Assembly (NCBI RefSeq): GCF_028687635.1
Contig: NZ_JAQTZS010000004.1
Location: 62,001-126,000 of the forward strand
DNA length: 64,000 nt
Direction: 5' to 3'
From: Malikia sp.
Lineage (GTDB): Bacteria > Pseudomonadota > Gammaproteobacteria > Burkholderiales > Burkholderiaceae_C
The notes beneath the pieces were generated by a model. The model saw only the letters and a list, made by a program, of their open reading frames with translations. It made no database searches and was not told the origin of the DNA. Below, one piece after another: positions 51,530 to 62,496 of this stretch; positions within the stretch are counted from its first letter, which is position 1, and every line of letters starts with the position of its first letter. The position numbers were made by a program, and so were the translations under genes.

Positions 51530-52576
51530 TTGTCTGAAGAAATTATATCGACCACCCCACAGGAGACCGGCTTGCCGGTCTGGAACCCCTCCGAAGAGGG
51601 CGATGAACTCGAACTGGTGCCCGAGCGGCGCTGCTTCGTCGTCGAGCCCCAGGAGCATGGCATCAGGATAGACAAGCTGCTGGCGCAGCGCTGTCCCGAG
51701 TTTTCCCGTGGCCATTTCCAGCATTTGCTGCAGGATGGCGCGGTGCGGCTGGCCGGCCGCGTGCTGGCCAAGGCCTCGGCCAAGGTCCGGGTCGGCGAGC
51801 CGGTCGAGGTCGAGCTCAGGCCCACGGCCCAGGCCATGGCCTTCCAGCCCGAGGCCATGGCCTTGCGGGTGGTTTACGAGGACGAGCATCTGCTGGTGAT
51901 CGACAAGCCGGCCGGTCTGGTGGTGCACCCGGCCGCCGGCAACTGGAGCGGCACCCTGCTCAACGGCCTGCTGGCCTACCACGCCGGCGCCGCCAGGCTG
52001 CCGCGCGCGGGCATCGTGCACCGGCTCGACAAGGACACCAGCGGGCTGATGCTGGTCGGCAAGACGCCCCAGGCCTGCTCGGCGCTGGTGGAGATGATCG
52101 CGCAGCGGCGTGTGCACCGGATCTATGTCGCGCTGGCGCACGGCGGCTGGCGCGGCGAGGACGAGATCGAGGTCGAGCGCTGGATCGGGCGCGATCCGCG
52201 CAATCGCCTGCGCATGGCGGTGCTGGCGCCCGGCAGCGGTGGCGCCAAGGAGGCCCGCACCACCCTCCGGCGCCTCGACGCCAACGACGACTACTGCTGG
52301 GTCGGCTGCAAGCTGCATACCGGCCGCACGCACCAGATCCGGGTCCACATGGCCAGCCTGGGCCATGCCCTGGTCGGGGACGTGAGCTATGGCGGCAAGC
52401 TGGTGCCCGGCCTGCGGCGCCAGGGACTGCACGCGCACCGGCTCGCGCTGCTGCATCCGGTCACCGGCCAGGAGCTGCAGTTCGAGAGCGCGCCGCCGCC
52501 CGATCTCGCGCAGGCTGTGCAAAACGCCGGACTGCATTACAATCTGGGCTACCTATGGCAGGTGCGCGCCACCTGA
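51530..52576 (+). CDS. rluD: 23S rRNA pseudouridine synthase RluD
   Basis: 348-aa RluA-family synthase; RluD makes pseudouridines at 1911, 1915 and 1917 in helix 69 of 23S rRNA. An N-terminal S4 RNA-binding domain (about 45-100, IRIDKLLAQRCPEFSRG) precedes the catalytic domain with Asp in HRLDKDTSGLMLVGKT and later CKLHTGRTHQIRVHM. The start is TTG at 51530; no better-placed ATG or GTG was found, so the start is less certain than the gene. It is divergent from bamD. The RluD/RluC distinction is by length and context. Confidence 0.9.
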   Translation: MSEEIISTTPQETGLPVWNPSEEGDELELVPERRCFVVEPQEHGIRIDKLLAQRCPEFSRGHFQHLLQDGAVRLAGRVLAKASAKVRVGEPVEVELRPTAQAMAFQPEAMALRVVYEDEHLLVIDKPAGLVVHPAAGNWSGTLLNGLLAYHAGAARLPRAGIVHRLDKDTSGLMLVGKTPQACSALVEMIAQRRVHRIYVALAHGGWRGEDEIEVERWIGRDPRNRLRMAVLAPGSGGAKEARTTLRRLDANDDYCWVGCKLHTGRTHQIRVHMASLGHALVGDVSYGGKLVPGLRRQGLHAHRLALLHPVTGQELQFESAPPPDLAQAVQNAGLHYNLGYLWQVRAT

Positions 52577-52672
52577 CCGCTTGACTACAGCCCTAGCCGC
52601 GCCGCCGGCCTGCGATCCCGGAATGCCCCGGATCGAATCCCTTATTCGTTCCGGACCCTCGGACCCAGCACC

Positions 52673-53269
52673 ATGAACACCGCGGATGCGCGCCGCATCC
52701 TCGAAACCGCACTGATCTGCGCGCAGGAGCCCTTGAGCCTGCGCGAGCTGTCCGTGCTGTTCGAGGGGGCCTTGTCACCAGATACCTTGCGCCGACTGCT
52801 GGCCGAGCTGCAGCGTGCCTGGGACAACCGGGGGGTGGAGCTGGTCTGCGTGGCCAGCGGCTGGCGCTTCCAGAGCCGGCCCGAGCTGCGGCCCTTCCTG
52901 GATCGCCTGCGCCCCGAGAAGCCGCCCAAGTACAGCCGGGCCGTGCTGGAGACGCTGGCGATCATCGCCTACCGCCAGCCGGTCACCCGCGGCGACATGG
53001 AGGAGATCCGTGGCGTGACGATCAACTCGGCCCTCATCAAGCAGCTGGAGGATCGCGGCTGGATCGAGGTCATCGGCCACCGCGAAACGGTTGGCCGCCC
53101 GGCCCTGTTCGCCACCACGCGGACCTTCCTGGATGACCTGGGCCTGGCCTCGCTCGACGCCCTGCCGCCGCTCGAAGCGGTGCCGGCGCCCGCCGATGAA
53201 GGCGCGGCGCCGGTTTCCCCCCATATGCCAATCGCCAGCCTGCAAAGGCTCGCAGAATCAGAATCATGA
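52673..53269 (+). CDS. scpB: Segregation and condensation protein B
   Basis: ScpB is the dimeric kleisin-associated subunit of the SMC-ScpAB condensin that organises the chromosome. The 198-aa product has two winged-helix domains: [18 protein letters not shown] at the N-terminus and the second with [25 protein letters not shown], the best conserved family segment, ending [18 protein letters not shown]. No scpA is adjacent, so it is encoded elsewhere. Its end overlaps rluB by 4 bases (ATGA), a common pairing. Confidence 0.95.
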   Translation: MNTADARRILETALICAQEPLSLRELSVLFEGALSPDTLRRLLAELQRAWDNRGVELVCVASGWRFQSRPELRPFLDRLRPEKPPKYSRAVLETLAIIAYRQPVTRGDMEEIRGVTINSALIKQLEDRGWIEVIGHRETVGRPALFATTRTFLDDLGLASLDALPPLEAVPAPADEGAAPVSPHMPIASLQRLAESES

Positions 53270-54558
53270 AGCACCAGTCCCCCGTTTCCCCCGACGCCGA
53301 GCGCCATGCCGCCGGTCATGCCACCGCCGGCCATGCCACGCCCCTGGATCAAGCCGATCCGGCGTCCGACCAGCTGCTGTTCGCCGACCTCGTCTCGGGC
53401 GAGTTCGATGCCGAGCAGGAAGCCGCCGAGCCGGTCGACGACAAGCGCGTGCTGCTGCCGCAGCCCGACGCGCCCAAGCTGCACAAGGTGCTGGCGCAGG
53501 CCGGCCTCGGTTCGCGCCTGGAGATGGAGCGCCTGATCCAGGACGGCCGGGTCTCGGTCAACAACGAGCCGGCCCATGTCGGCCAGCGCATCCAGCATGG
53601 CGACCAGATCCGGATCAACGGCAAGCCGGTGCGCGTGCGCATCGCGCCGCCGCCGCCGCGCGTGCTGGCCTATCACAAGCCCGCTGGCGAGGTCGTGACG
53701 CACGACGACCCGCAGAACCGTCCGACCGTGTTCCGTCGCCTGCCGCGCCTGTACAACGGCAAGTGGCAGTCGGTCGGCCGGCTCGACCTCAACACCGAGG
53801 GCCTGCTGTTGTTCACCGACTCGGGCGAACTGGCCAACAAGCTGATGCACCCCCGCTTCGGCCTGCAGCGCGAATACGCGGTGCGCGTGCTCGGCGCCTT
53901 GAGCAACGACGAGAAGGATCGCCTGCTCGACGGCGTGCGCCTCGATGACGGCATGGCGCAGTTCCAGAGCATCGAGGACGGCGGCGGCGATGGCGCCAAC
54001 TGCTGGTACCGCGTCACGATCGCCGAGGGCCGCAACCGCGAGGTGCGCCGCATGTTCGAGGCGGTTGGCCACGCGGTCAGCCGTCTGATCCGCATCCGCT
54101 ACGGTGCCGTGGTGCTGCCGCGCGGCCTGCGCCGTGGCGTCTGGACCGAGCTCGACTACCGCGACATCGAGCGCCTGACCCTGGCCGCCGGCATGCGCCG
54201 CACCGACGAGCAGGCACAGGACTCGGCGCGCAAGGCCGCCAGCCGCAACCCGACGCCGCGCCGCAACAAGGGCACCGGCCCGCGTCCGAGCGCGCCCAAG
54301 CTGGTCGAGGGCCCGGCGATCTCGCGCAGCAGCGGTCGCGCCATCCGCGAGCCGCGCTACGGCCACGAGGAGCAGGGCTACGGCGAGCAGCAGGCGCCGT
54401 TCGGTCGTCAGCCCGACCCGACGCAGAACGCCCAAGGCTACATCGGCGCCGAGGCCGGCCAGAAACGCAAGGGACCCGGTCTCTATGCCGGCGGCAAGAG
54501 CGGCCGACCGGGCTCGCCGGGCGGGCAGGGCGGCCCGCGCAAGGGTCCGCGCCGTTGA
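53266..54558 (+). CDS. rluB: 23S rRNA pseudouridine(2605) synthase RluB
   Basis: 430-aa RsuA-family pseudouridine synthase. After a variable acidic N-terminal extension (about 1-65) come the S4 domain ([21 protein letters not shown]), the catalytic domain with [14 protein letters not shown], and the family block [16 protein letters not shown]. The last about 110 residues are a low-complexity basic Arg/Gly/Pro/Gln-rich tail, likely disordered and RNA-binding. RluB activity isomerises U2605 in 23S rRNA. It overlaps scpB by 4 bases. Confidence 0.93.
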   Translation: MKHQSPVSPDAERHAAGHATAGHATPLDQADPASDQLLFADLVSGEFDAEQEAAEPVDDKRVLLPQPDAPKLHKVLAQAGLGSRLEMERLIQDGRVSVNNEPAHVGQRIQHGDQIRINGKPVRVRIAPPPPRVLAYHKPAGEVVTHDDPQNRPTVFRRLPRLYNGKWQSVGRLDLNTEGLLLFTDSGELANKLMHPRFGLQREYAVRVLGALSNDEKDRLLDGVRLDDGMAQFQSIEDGGGDGANCWYRVTIAEGRNREVRRMFEAVGHAVSRLIRIRYGAVVLPRGLRRGVWTELDYRDIERLTLAAGMRRTDEQAQDSARKAASRNPTPRRNKGTGPRPSAPKLVEGPAISRSSGRAIREPRYGHEEQGYGEQQAPFGRQPDPTQNAQGYIGAEAGQKRKGPGLYAGGKSGRPGSPGGQGGPRKGPRR

Positions 54559-54564
54559 GCTGGC

Positions 54565-54602
54565 GACGGTGCCGACCCGGCTTTTTGCCGCCCGGCACCG
54601 TC
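54565..54602 (+). terminator. Long hairpin after rluB
   Basis: Perfect 10-bp stem GACGGTGCCG/CGGCACCGTC with an 18-nt loop that itself contains a CGGC-TTTTT-GCCG element. It starts 7 bases after the rluB stop. No T-run follows the outer stem, but the internal T5 could serve an alternative fold. Probably ends the rluD-scpB-rluB transcript. Confidence 0.5.
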
Positions 54603-54614
54603 ACGGCGAACAGT

Positions 54615-54620
54615 TAGAAT
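54615..54620 (+). promoter_or_regulatory. Possible -10 element of ndk
   Basis: TAGAAT lies 37 bases before the ndk start, after the rluB hairpin. No good -35 is seen at 16-18 bp because that region is the hairpin stem. Confidence 0.3.
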
Positions 54621-54656
54621 CAGCGACTTTCCACACCCAACCCACAAGGTAAAAAA

Positions 54657-55082
54657 ATGGCAATCGAACGCACCCTGTCCATCATCAAGCCCGACGCCGT
54701 CGCCAAGAACGTGATCGGCCAAATCGTCAGCCGCTTCGAAGGCGCTGGCCTGAAGGTTGCCGCTGCCAAGCTGGTGCAGCTGTCGCGCGCCGAAGCCGAA
54801 GGCTTCTACGCCGTCCACAGCGCACGCCCCTTCTTCAACGACCTGGTCAACTTCATGATCTCGGGTCCGGTCTTCGTGCAAGTGCTCGAAGGCGAAGGCG
54901 CGATCCTGAAGAACCGCGAACTGATGGGCGCCACCGACCCGAAGAAGGCCGAAGCCGGCACCATCCGCGCCGACTTCGCCGAGTCGATCGACGCCAACGC
55001 CGTGCACGGCTCCGACGCTCCGGAAACCGCTGCCGTCGAGATCGCCTACTTCTTCCCGGCCCTGAACGTCTACGCACGTTGA
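54657..55082 (+). CDS. ndk: Nucleoside diphosphate kinase
   Basis: 141-aa Ndk equilibrates nucleoside di- and triphosphates through a phosphohistidine intermediate. N-terminal [18 protein letters not shown], the nucleotide-binding [16 protein letters not shown], and the active-site His in [13 protein letters not shown] are all present; length is normal. AAGGTAAAAAA precedes the ATG. It is 8 bases upstream of rlmN, so it probably opens the ndk-rlmN-pilW-rodZ-ispG unit. Confidence 0.98.
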   Translation: MAIERTLSIIKPDAVAKNVIGQIVSRFEGAGLKVAAAKLVQLSRAEAEGFYAVHSARPFFNDLVNFMISGPVFVQVLEGEGAILKNRELMGATDPKKAEAGTIRADFAESIDANAVHGSDAPETAAVEIAYFFPALNVYAR

Positions 55083-55089
55083 TTGGCAC

Positions 55090-56223
55090 ATGACGGCCAA
55101 TCTGCTCGACTACGACCTCGAGGGCTTGGCCGCCTTCTGTGAACGGCTCGGAGAGAAACGTTTCCGAGCCGTCCAGCTTTACCGCTGGATCCACCAGAAA
55201 GGCGTGGCCCGCTTCGAGGACATGACTGACCTGGCGCGCAGCCTGCGGGAGAAACTCCCAGGCCTGTGCGAAGTGCGCGGCCTGCCGGTGCTGACGCAAC
55301 AGATCTCGACCGACGGCACCATCAAGTGGCTGTTCGATGTCGGCGGCGGCAATGCCGTTGAAACCGTATTCATTCCGGAAGACGACCGGGGCACGCTGTG
55401 CGTGTCCTCGCAGGCGGGCTGTGCCGTCGGCTGTCGCTTCTGTTCCACCGGCCACCAGGGTTTTTCCCGCAATCTGGGAACGGGCGAGATCATCGCCCAG
55501 CTCTGGCATGCCGAGCATTTCCTGCGCCAGCGCTTCAACACCAGCGAGCGAGTCATCTCGAACGTGGTGATGATGGGCATGGGCGAGCCGCTGCAGAACT
55601 ACTCGGCGCTGGTGCCGGCGCTGCGCACCATGCTCGATGACCATGGCTACGGCCTGTCGCGCCGGCGCCTGACGGTCTCGACCTCGGGCGTGGTGCCGAT
55701 GATGGACCGCCTCGCCCAGGATTGTCCGGTCGCGCTGGCGGTCTCGCTGCACGCGCCCAACGATGAGCTGCGCGACCATCTGGTGCCGATCAACCGCAAG
55801 TACCCGCTGGCCGAGCTGATGGCGGCCTGCAAGCGCTACCTGCCGGCGGCGCCGCGCGACTTCGTCACCTTCGAGTACTGCATGCTCGACGGCGTCAACG
55901 ACAGCGCGGAGCATGCGCGCGAGCTGATCGCGCTGGTGCGCGCGCATGGCGTGCCCTGCAAGTTCAACCTGATCCCCTTCAATCCTTTCCCGGACTCGGG
56001 CCTCAAGTGCTCGGGGCGCGCGGTGGTCAAGGCCTTCGCCGAGCAGCTCAACGCGGCCGGCATCGTGACCACGGTGCGCAAGACGCGCGGCGACGACATC
56101 GACGCGGCCTGCGGTCAGCTCGCCGGTGACGTGCTCGACCGCACCAACGTGGCCGAACGCATGGCGCAGCGCCGGGGTCAGGTCGAGCAGGTCGTGGTCT
56201 GGCAACCCAGGGAGCCGTCCTGA
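55090..56223 (+). CDS. rlmN: Dual-specificity 23S rRNA/tRNA methyltransferase RlmN (radical SAM)
   Basis: RlmN methylates C2 of A2503 in 23S rRNA and A37 in certain tRNAs using two SAM molecules. The 377-aa protein has the N-terminal accessory domain ([20 protein letters not shown], then WIHQKG), the radical-SAM cluster in [11 protein letters not shown] (CX3CX2C), the [10 protein letters not shown] motif, and the conserved Cys in the C-terminal [17 protein letters not shown]. The last base is shared with the pilW start (TGATG). Confidence 0.97.
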   Translation: MTANLLDYDLEGLAAFCERLGEKRFRAVQLYRWIHQKGVARFEDMTDLARSLREKLPGLCEVRGLPVLTQQISTDGTIKWLFDVGGGNAVETVFIPEDDRGTLCVSSQAGCAVGCRFCSTGHQGFSRNLGTGEIIAQLWHAEHFLRQRFNTSERVISNVVMMGMGEPLQNYSALVPALRTMLDDHGYGLSRRRLTVSTSGVVPMMDRLAQDCPVALAVSLHAPNDELRDHLVPINRKYPLAELMAACKRYLPAAPRDFVTFEYCMLDGVNDSAEHARELIALVRAHGVPCKFNLIPFNPFPDSGLKCSGRAVVKAFAEQLNAAGIVTTVRKTRGDDIDAACGQLAGDVLDRTNVAERMAQRRGQVEQVVVWQPREPS

Positions 56224-57038
56224 TGAAGTCGCGCCTGCTTTGCTGGCTGCTGGCGGGCTCGGCCGCTGCCCTCTACGGCTGTGCCGCTGGCACGGCGGCG
56301 CCAGCGGGTCCCGCAGCCGATGCCGGCACCGGCCAGGAATGGGTCACCGATTCGGACGAGCCCGAGCAGCGCCGGCGCGCTCGCCTGCGCGTCGAGCTCG
56401 CCTCGGGCTACTTCGAGCAGGGCAAGACCACGGTCGCGCTCGACGAGGTCAAGCAAGCGCTCGCCGCCGACCCGTCGTACGCGCCGGCCTACAACCTGCG
56501 CGGCCTGATCTACCTGCGGCTGCAGGAGCCCAGGCTGGCCGAGGCCAGCTTCCAGCAGGCGATCAAGCTGGCCCCGCGTGACGGCGACAGCTGGCACAAC
56601 CTGGGCTGGATGCACTGCGAGGCCGGGCGTTACGCCGCAGCGGTCGAGGCCTTTGGCAAGGCCCTGCAGATACCCCGGTACGCGGCCATGGCCAAGACCT
56701 GGATGAGCCAGGGCATCTGCCAGGCGCGCGCCGGCCAGCCGCTCGAAGCCGAGCGCAGCCTGATGCGCGCCTTCGAGCTCGACGCCGGCCATCCGGTCAC
56801 GAGCTATACCCTGGCGTCCCTGCTGATGCAGCGCAAGGACTATGCGCGAGCCCAGTTTTATGTCCGGCGCCTGAACAATTCCGAGCTCGCCAACGCCGAA
56901 TCGCTCTGGCTGGGGGCGCGGATCGAGCACAGGCTCAACAACCGGGAGGCGGTGCGTCAGCTCGGCGAGCAGCTGCGCCGTCGCTATCCCGAATCCAAGG
57001 AGGCCGCGACCTACGAGCGCGGCGCTTTCGATGACTGA
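56223..57038 (+). CDS. pilW: Type IV pilus biogenesis/stability lipoprotein PilW (PilF-like TPR protein)
   Basis: 271-aa lipoprotein with signal peptide and lipobox ALYGC (Cys20), followed by TPR repeats from about residue 55 (for example ELASGYFEQGKTTVALDEV, QALAADPSYAPAYNLRG and DSWHNLGWMHCEAGRYAAA). PilF/PilW acts as the pilotin for secretin PilQ assembly in type IV pili. No pil genes are adjacent; the rlmN-pilW-rodZ-ispG order is the common proteobacterial location. It overlaps the next gene by 8 bases. Confidence 0.9.
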   Translation: MKSRLLCWLLAGSAAALYGCAAGTAAPAGPAADAGTGQEWVTDSDEPEQRRRARLRVELASGYFEQGKTTVALDEVKQALAADPSYAPAYNLRGLIYLRLQEPRLAEASFQQAIKLAPRDGDSWHNLGWMHCEAGRYAAAVEAFGKALQIPRYAAMAKTWMSQGICQARAGQPLEAERSLMRAFELDAGHPVTSYTLASLLMQRKDYARAQFYVRRLNNSELANAESLWLGARIEHRLNNREAVRQLGEQLRRRYPESKEAATYERGAFDD

Positions 57039-57966
57039 AGATTCCAACAGCCCGTCCCATCCCGCGCCGGAGATCGCCCCCGCGCCCCAGTCCCTGCGCC
57101 AGGCGCGCGAGGCGGCCGGCCTGCAGGTGGCGGCACTCGCGGCCATGCTCAAGGTGCCGGTCGATCGCCTCCAGGCGCTGGAGGACGGACGCTACCAGGA
57201 GCTGCCCAACCTGACCTTCGCGCGCGCGCTGGCCTCCAGTGTCTGCCGTGCGCTCAAGATCGACCCCGTGCCCGTGCTGCAGAGCCTGCCAAGGGCGGTC
57301 GAGGTCAGGCTCGGTTCCGATCAGCCGCTGGAAACCGGCCATTTCAGCTCGACGCGCCGCCGGCCCGTGGTGGCGCTGTCCGGGCTGGGTTTGCGCTCGT
57401 CGCTGGTCTGGGCGCTGCTGCTGCTCGCGCTGGCCGTGGTGCTCTGGTGGTGGCTGCCGCAGCGTGAAGCCAGCGCGCCGCCCCCTGAGGCCGCCGCGCC
57501 CGCCGAGGGCACGGTCGTGCCGCCGGCCCAGGAGCCGGCCGGGGTTCCGCCGCAGGCATTGCCCGCCGATCCGGCGCCTGCGGCTGCCACGCCCGTCGTG
57601 CCGACCCAGCCAGACCAGGCCCAGCCGGCGCCGGTGCCACCTGCCATTGCGCCCCCGGTCCCGGCGCCCGTGGTCGACAAGCCGGTGGCGCCCGTGTCGG
57701 CGGCTCCGGCCCCGGCGGCTGTTGCCGCCCAGCCGCTGTTGCAGCTGCGCGCGCGGGCCACGACCTGGGTCCAGCTCAAGGATGCGGCAGGCAAGGAATT
57801 GCGCCAGCGCACGCTGCAAGCTGGCCAGACGCTGGACTACGACGGCGATGCGCCGCTGCAGGTCGTGCTGGGCCGGGCCGATGGGGTCGAGGTGATCGTG
57901 CGGGGTCAGGTGTTCGACACCTCGGCCTATGCGGCCAACAAGGTCGCGCGTTTCGAGGTGAAGTGA
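57031..57966 (+). CDS. rodZ: RodZ-like cytoskeletal membrane protein (HTH, TM, DUF4115)
   Basis: 311-aa bitopic protein: cytosolic Cro-type helix-turn-helix (about 20-90, LRQAREAAGLQVAALAAML, then VPVDRLQALEDG), a single transmembrane helix (about 126-145, VWALLLLALAVVLWWWLP), a long Pro/Ala-rich periplasmic spacer, and a C-terminal DUF4115 beta domain (about 230-311). This matches RodZ, which links MreB to the elongasome. The spacer is low-complexity, so its length should vary between strains. It is 3 bases upstream of ispG. Confidence 0.88.
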   Translation: MTEDSNSPSHPAPEIAPAPQSLRQAREAAGLQVAALAAMLKVPVDRLQALEDGRYQELPNLTFARALASSVCRALKIDPVPVLQSLPRAVEVRLGSDQPLETGHFSSTRRRPVVALSGLGLRSSLVWALLLLALAVVLWWWLPQREASAPPPEAAAPAEGTVVPPAQEPAGVPPQALPADPAPAAATPVVPTQPDQAQPAPVPPAIAPPVPAPVVDKPVAPVSAAPAPAAVAAQPLLQLRARATTWVQLKDAAGKELRQRTLQAGQTLDYDGDAPLQVVLGRADGVEVIVRGQVFDTSAYAANKVARFEVK

Positions 57967-57969
57967 AGC

Positions 57970-59259
57970 ATGAGCCCAATCAAGTCCGCCGCTGACAGTC
58001 TGCCTGCCGTGTCGTCTGCCATTCCTGCTGGAATTCCCGCGCGCAAGTCGCGCCAGGGCGTGGTCGCCTGGGGCGACAACCAGGTCACGGTCGGTGGCGA
58101 CGCGCCGGTGCGCGTGCAGTCGATGACCAATACCGACACCGCCGACGTGATCGGGTCCGCGATCCAGGTCAAGGAGCTCGCGCTGGCCGGCTCCGAACTG
58201 GTCCGCATCACGGTCAACAACGAGGAGGCCGCGCGCGCCGTGCCGCGGATCCGCGAGCAGCTCGACCGCATGGGTATCGCGGTGCCGCTGATCGGCGATT
58301 TCCACTATAACGGCCACACCCTGCTGACCGAGTTCCCCGAGATGGCGCAGGCCCTGTCCAAGTACCGCATCAACCCCGGCAACGTCGGCCGCGGCGACAA
58401 GAAGGACAGACAGTTCGCGCAGATGGTCGAGGCCGCCGTGCGCTGGAACAAGCCGGTCCGCATCGGCGTCAACTGGGGCAGTCTGGACCAGGACCTGCTG
58501 GCCGGCATGATGGACGAGAACGCCCGCCGCGCCCAGCCCTGGGACGGCAAGCAGGTGATGTACGAGGCGCTGATCGCGTCCGCGCTGGGTTCGGCTGCTC
58601 GTGCCGAGGAAATCGGCCTGGCGCCCGAGCAGATCATCCTGTCGTGCAAGGTCAGTGGCGTGCAGGACCTGATCGCGGTCTACCAGCAGCTGCACCAGCG
58701 CTGCGACTATCCGCTGCACCTGGGCCTGACCGAGGCCGGCATGGGCACCAAGGGCACGGTGGCGTCGGCCGCCGCGCTGTCGGTGCTGCTGCAGCAGGGC
58801 ATCGGCGACACGATCCGCGTCTCGCTGACGCCCCAGCCGGGCGAGGCCCGCACCCAGGAAGTGGTGGTCGCGATGGAGATCCTGCAGGCGCTCGGCCTGC
58901 GCAGCTTCGTGCCCAGCGTGACGGCCTGCCCGGGCTGCGGCCGCACCACCAGCACCACCTTCCAGGAACTGGCCAAGCAGATCGATGATTACCTGCGCGG
59001 CTCGATGCCGGCCTGGCGCGAGCGTTATCCCGGCGTCGAGAACCTCAAGGTGGCGGTGATGGGCTGCATCGTCAACGGCCCGGGCGAGAGCAAGCATGCC
59101 GACATCGGCATCAGCCTGCCCGGTACCGGCGAGGCACCGGCCGCGCCGGTCTTCATCGACGGCGAGAAGGCCTTGACCTTGCGCGGCGCCGGCATCGCGC
59201 AGGAGTTCCAGCGGCTCGTCGAGCAGTACATCCAGAAGAAATACGGCGTTCCGGCCTGA
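57970..59259 (+). CDS. ispG: 4-hydroxy-3-methylbut-2-en-1-yl diphosphate synthase IspG
   Basis: 429-aa [4Fe-4S] enzyme of the MEP isoprenoid pathway, converting MEcPP to HMBPP. The N-terminal TIM-barrel part carries [12 protein letters not shown] and GDFHYNGH; the cluster ligands are two Cys in [10 protein letters not shown] and one in [16 protein letters not shown]. The variant length (longer than E. coli IspG) is usual for betaproteobacteria. It is in the conserved position between rodZ and hisS. Confidence 0.97.
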   Translation: MSPIKSAADSLPAVSSAIPAGIPARKSRQGVVAWGDNQVTVGGDAPVRVQSMTNTDTADVIGSAIQVKELALAGSELVRITVNNEEAARAVPRIREQLDRMGIAVPLIGDFHYNGHTLLTEFPEMAQALSKYRINPGNVGRGDKKDRQFAQMVEAAVRWNKPVRIGVNWGSLDQDLLAGMMDENARRAQPWDGKQVMYEALIASALGSAARAEEIGLAPEQIILSCKVSGVQDLIAVYQQLHQRCDYPLHLGLTEAGMGTKGTVASAAALSVLLQQGIGDTIRVSLTPQPGEARTQEVVVAMEILQALGLRSFVPSVTACPGCGRTTSTTFQELAKQIDDYLRGSMPAWRERYPGVENLKVAVMGCIVNGPGESKHADIGISLPGTGEAPAAPVFIDGEKALTLRGAGIAQEFQRLVEQYIQKKYGVPA

Positions 59260-59306
59260 GCCGGCGCTTAACGCAAGCAGCTGTTGCAAGCAGCATAGAA
59301 GAACAA

Positions 59307-60602
59307 ATGGCAGAAAAAATCAGTGCCGTCAAAGGCATGAACGACATCGCCGCGCCCGAATCGGCGCATTGGGAATGGCTCGAAGCCAAGGTGCGCGCGC
59401 TGATGGGCCGCTACGGCTACCGCAACATTCGCACCCCCATCGTCGAGCCGACCGCGCTGTTCGTGCGCGGCCTGGGCGAGGTCACCGACATCGTCGAGAA
59501 GGAGATGTACTCCTTCGAGGACCGTCTGAACGGCGAGCAGCTCACGCTGCGCCCCGAGGGCACCGCTGGCGTGGTGCGCGCCGTGGTCGAGCAGAACCTG
59601 ATCTATGACGGCCCCAAGCGGCTCTACTACCTGGGTCCGATGTTCCGTCACGAGCGCCCGCAGCGCGGCCGCTACCGCCAGTTCCATCAGGTCGGCGCCG
59701 AGGCGCTGGGCTTTGCCGGCCCCGACGTGGACGCCGAGCAGATCGCGCTGGCCTGTGACCTCTGGGCCGAGCTCGGTCTGACTGACGTGACGCTGGAGAT
59801 CAACAGCCTGGGCCAGCCGGCCGAGCGCCAGCTGCACCGCGCCGCGCTGATCGCCTATCTGGAGCAGCATCAGGGCCAGCTCGACGAGGACGCCAAGCGC
59901 CGCCTCTACAGCAATCCGCTGCGCATCCTCGACACCAAGAATCCGGCCATGCAGGCCCTGGTCGAGGGCGCGCCGAAGTTGATGGACTATCTGGGCGCGG
60001 AGTCGCTGGCGCATTTCAACGGCCTGCGCGCGCTGCTCGATGCCCAGGGCATCGGCTACCGCATCAACCCGCGCCTGGTGCGCGGCATGGATTACTACAA
60101 CCTGAGCGTGTTCGAGTTCGTCACGACCTCGCTGGGCTCGCAGGGCACGGTCTGCGCGGGTGGCCGCTACGACGGCCTGATTGCTCAAGTCGGCGGCAAG
60201 CCGGCGCCGGCGGTTGGTTGGGCGCTGGGGGTCGAGCGCATCCTCGAACTGCTCAAGGAACAGCAGCTGCTGCCGGCCGTTCCGGTGCCGGACTGCTACG
60301 CGGTGGTGCCGCAACGCGAGGCGCTGGCGCAGGTGATGCCGGTGCTGCGGGCGCTGCGCGCCGCTGGCGTGTCGGTGCAGATGCACGCCGGTGGTGCTGA
60401 CGGCCACGGCAGCATGAAGTCGCAGTTCAAGAAGGCCGACGGCAGCGGCGCGCGCTACGCGCTGATCTTCGGCGAGAGCGAGCTGGCCGCCGGCCAGGTG
60501 GCCGTCAAGCCGCTGCGCGAGGGCGCCGGCGCCATCACCGAGCAGACCCTGTTCGCGCTGGCGCAGGCCGGTGACTGGGCGGCTCGGCTGCGCCAGGCCT
60601 GA
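59307..60602 (+). CDS. hisS: Histidyl-tRNA synthetase
   Basis: 431-aa class II aminoacyl-tRNA synthetase. Motif 1 region [15 protein letters not shown], motif 2 around [20 protein letters not shown], histidine-binding RGMDYYN, motif 3 near [11 protein letters not shown], and a C-terminal anticodon-binding domain (about 330-431). Length is normal. It is 47 bases downstream of ispG. The hisS-yfgM-bamB-der order that follows is conserved in Proteobacteria. Confidence 0.98.
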   Translation: MAEKISAVKGMNDIAAPESAHWEWLEAKVRALMGRYGYRNIRTPIVEPTALFVRGLGEVTDIVEKEMYSFEDRLNGEQLTLRPEGTAGVVRAVVEQNLIYDGPKRLYYLGPMFRHERPQRGRYRQFHQVGAEALGFAGPDVDAEQIALACDLWAELGLTDVTLEINSLGQPAERQLHRAALIAYLEQHQGQLDEDAKRRLYSNPLRILDTKNPAMQALVEGAPKLMDYLGAESLAHFNGLRALLDAQGIGYRINPRLVRGMDYYNLSVFEFVTTSLGSQGTVCAGGRYDGLIAQVGGKPAPAVGWALGVERILELLKEQQLLPAVPVPDCYAVVPQREALAQVMPVLRALRAAGVSVQMHAGGADGHGSMKSQFKKADGSGARYALIFGESELAAGQVAVKPLREGAGAITEQTLFALAQAGDWAARLRQA

Positions 60603-60682
60603 ATCCGGCCGCATGGTCCTACAATGATCGGCCAGGGTTCGCCTGTCAGACCCGCCGTCCCACCCCCTTTCGATTGAGCCCC

Positions 60683-61351
60683 ATGGCCTCCCATCTCGAC
60701 CTGGAAGAGCAGGAACAGCTCGCCAACTTCAAACATTTCTGGTCCCAGTACGGCAACCTGATCAGCTGGGTGCTGATCGTGGTGCTGGGTGCCTATGCGG
60801 CCTTCAACGGCTGGCAGTTCTGGCAGCGCAAGTCGGCCCAGGAAGCCGCCGTGCTCCAGGACGAGCTTGAGCGCGCGGCCCAGGCCGGTGAAGTCGACAA
60901 GCTGCAGCGCGTCTGGGCCGATGTGCAGGCCAAGGCGGCGCGCACCCAGCAGGGCCAGCAGGCCGGTCTGCTGGCGGCGCGCGCGCTGCAGGACGCGGGC
61001 AAGAGCGACGAGGCACGCCAGGCGCTGGCCTGGGTGATCGAGAAGTCTTCCGACGAGGCGTTGGGGGCTATCGCCCGTCTGCGCCTGGCGGGCCTGGAGC
61101 TCGAAGCCAAGGACCCAGTCAAGGCGCTCAAGACGCTTGATTTCAAGGCTGATGCCGAATTCGCGCCGCTGCAGGCTGACCGCCGTGGCGATGTGCTGCA
61201 GGCGCAAGGGCAGACCGAGGCGGCGCTGGCCGAATACCGCAAGGCCTGGGATGGCCTGTCGGCCGTGCCCGACTACCGCCGCATCGTTCAGGCCAAGCTC
61301 AACGCGCTGGGCTTCGATCCCCAGCCGGCCGCAACCCCCTCCAAGGAGTGA
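60683..61351 (+). CDS. yfgM: YfgM-family membrane-anchored TPR protein (ancillary SecYEG factor)
   Basis: 222-aa bitopic protein: short cytosolic N-terminus (HLDLEEQEQLANFKHFWSQYG), one transmembrane helix (about 26-46, LISWVLIVVLGAYAAFN) and a periplasmic helical TPR-like domain. YfgM in E. coli interacts with SecYEG and PpiD and modulates stress regulator stability. ATG at 60683 is chosen over a TTG nine bases upstream. It is followed by bamB with a 4-base overlap (or 5-base gap, depending on the bamB start), the standard context. Confidence 0.9.
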   Translation: MASHLDLEEQEQLANFKHFWSQYGNLISWVLIVVLGAYAAFNGWQFWQRKSAQEAAVLQDELERAAQAGEVDKLQRVWADVQAKAARTQQGQQAGLLAARALQDAGKSDEARQALAWVIEKSSDEALGAIARLRLAGLELEAKDPVKALKTLDFKADAEFAPLQADRRGDVLQAQGQTEAALAEYRKAWDGLSAVPDYRRIVQAKLNALGFDPQPAATPSKE

Positions 61352-62496
61352 GTCCCGTGAAGTCCAGCTTTAGCCTCACCCCCAGTCTGGCCGCCGCCGC
61401 TGCAGCCGTGCTGCTGGCCCTGGCCGGTTGCTCGTCGAGCCCGTCCCGGCCCGAGCCGGCCGCGCTGACCGCCTTCAATCCCACGCTGCCGGCACGCCTG
61501 GCCTGGAAGGTCCAGCTTGGTGAGGCGGCGCCGCTGTCGGTGCCGGTGCTGGTCGGCGGCGAGCTGGCGCTGGCCAGCGCGTCCGGCACGGTGCGGGTGC
61601 TCGATGCCGAGAGCGGGCGCGAGCGCTGGCGCGCCGAGGTCGGCAGCCCGGTGGCGGTGGGGGTCGGATTCGACGGCGAGACCACCGCCGTCGTGACCCA
61701 GGGCAACGAACTGGTCGCGCTCGCGCAGGGCAAGGTTCAGTGGCGCTTGCGCCTGGCCTCGCGCAGCTTCACCGCGCCGTTGGTGGCCGGCCAGCGCATC
61801 TTCGTGCTGTCGGGTGACCGCAGCGTCTCGGCCTTCGATGCGCGCAACGGCGCCCGGATCTGGAGCCAGCCGGCACGCGGCACCGAGCCGCTGGTGTTGC
61901 AGCAGCCTGGCGTCCTGCTGGCCGTCGGCAACACCCTGGTCGCCGGACTCGGCGCACGCCTGACGGGCCTCAACCCTGGCAACGGCGTCACCCTCTGGGA
62001 AGCGCCGGTCGCCTCCCCGCGCGGTGTCAACGAAATCGAACGCCTGGTCGACCTGGTCGGCCCGGCCGCCCGTGTCCAGCGCGATGTCTGCGTGCGCGCC
62101 TTCCAGTCCGCGCTGGCTTGCGTCGACGCCCAGCGCGGCGCGCTGCGCTGGACCAAGCCGGCCAACGGTGCCGTGGGCCTGGCGGCCGATGCCAGCCTGG
62201 TCTATGGCGTCGAAAGCAATGGCCGCGTGCTGGCCTGGAAATCCGACAGCGGCGATGTCCAGTGGCAGTCCGATCTGCTGCTGCATCGCGGCCTGAGCGC
62301 CCCGCTGGCGGCGGGCCGTTCGGTCGCGATCGGCGATGCGCAGGGCTATGTCCATGTGCTCGCCCGCGCCGACGGCAAGCTGCTGAACCGACTGGAGACC
62401 GATGGCTCGGCCATCGTCTCCGCCCCCCTGCTGGCGGGTCAAAACCTGCTGGCCCTGACACGCAAAGGCGCACTCTACGCCTGGCGCCCCGAATGA
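61348..62496 (+). CDS. bamB: Outer membrane assembly lipoprotein BamB
   Basis: BamB is the beta-propeller lipoprotein of the BAM complex. The precursor (382 aa from GTG 61348; a second GTG at 61357 is equally plausible) has a signal peptide and lipobox LALAGC, then eight PQQ-like repeats forming the propeller (for example [19 protein letters not shown] and [17 protein letters not shown]). The stop overlaps the der start (ATGA). With bamA and bamD, three Bam subunits are encoded in this window, at separate sites. Confidence 0.95.
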   Translation: MSPVKSSFSLTPSLAAAAAAVLLALAGCSSSPSRPEPAALTAFNPTLPARLAWKVQLGEAAPLSVPVLVGGELALASASGTVRVLDAESGRERWRAEVGSPVAVGVGFDGETTAVVTQGNELVALAQGKVQWRLRLASRSFTAPLVAGQRIFVLSGDRSVSAFDARNGARIWSQPARGTEPLVLQQPGVLLAVGNTLVAGLGARLTGLNPGNGVTLWEAPVASPRGVNEIERLVDLVGPAARVQRDVCVRAFQSALACVDAQRGALRWTKPANGAVGLAADASLVYGVESNGRVLAWKSDSGDVQWQSDLLLHRGLSAPLAAGRSVAIGDAQGYVHVLARADGKLLNRLETDGSAIVSAPLLAGQNLLALTRKGALYAWRPE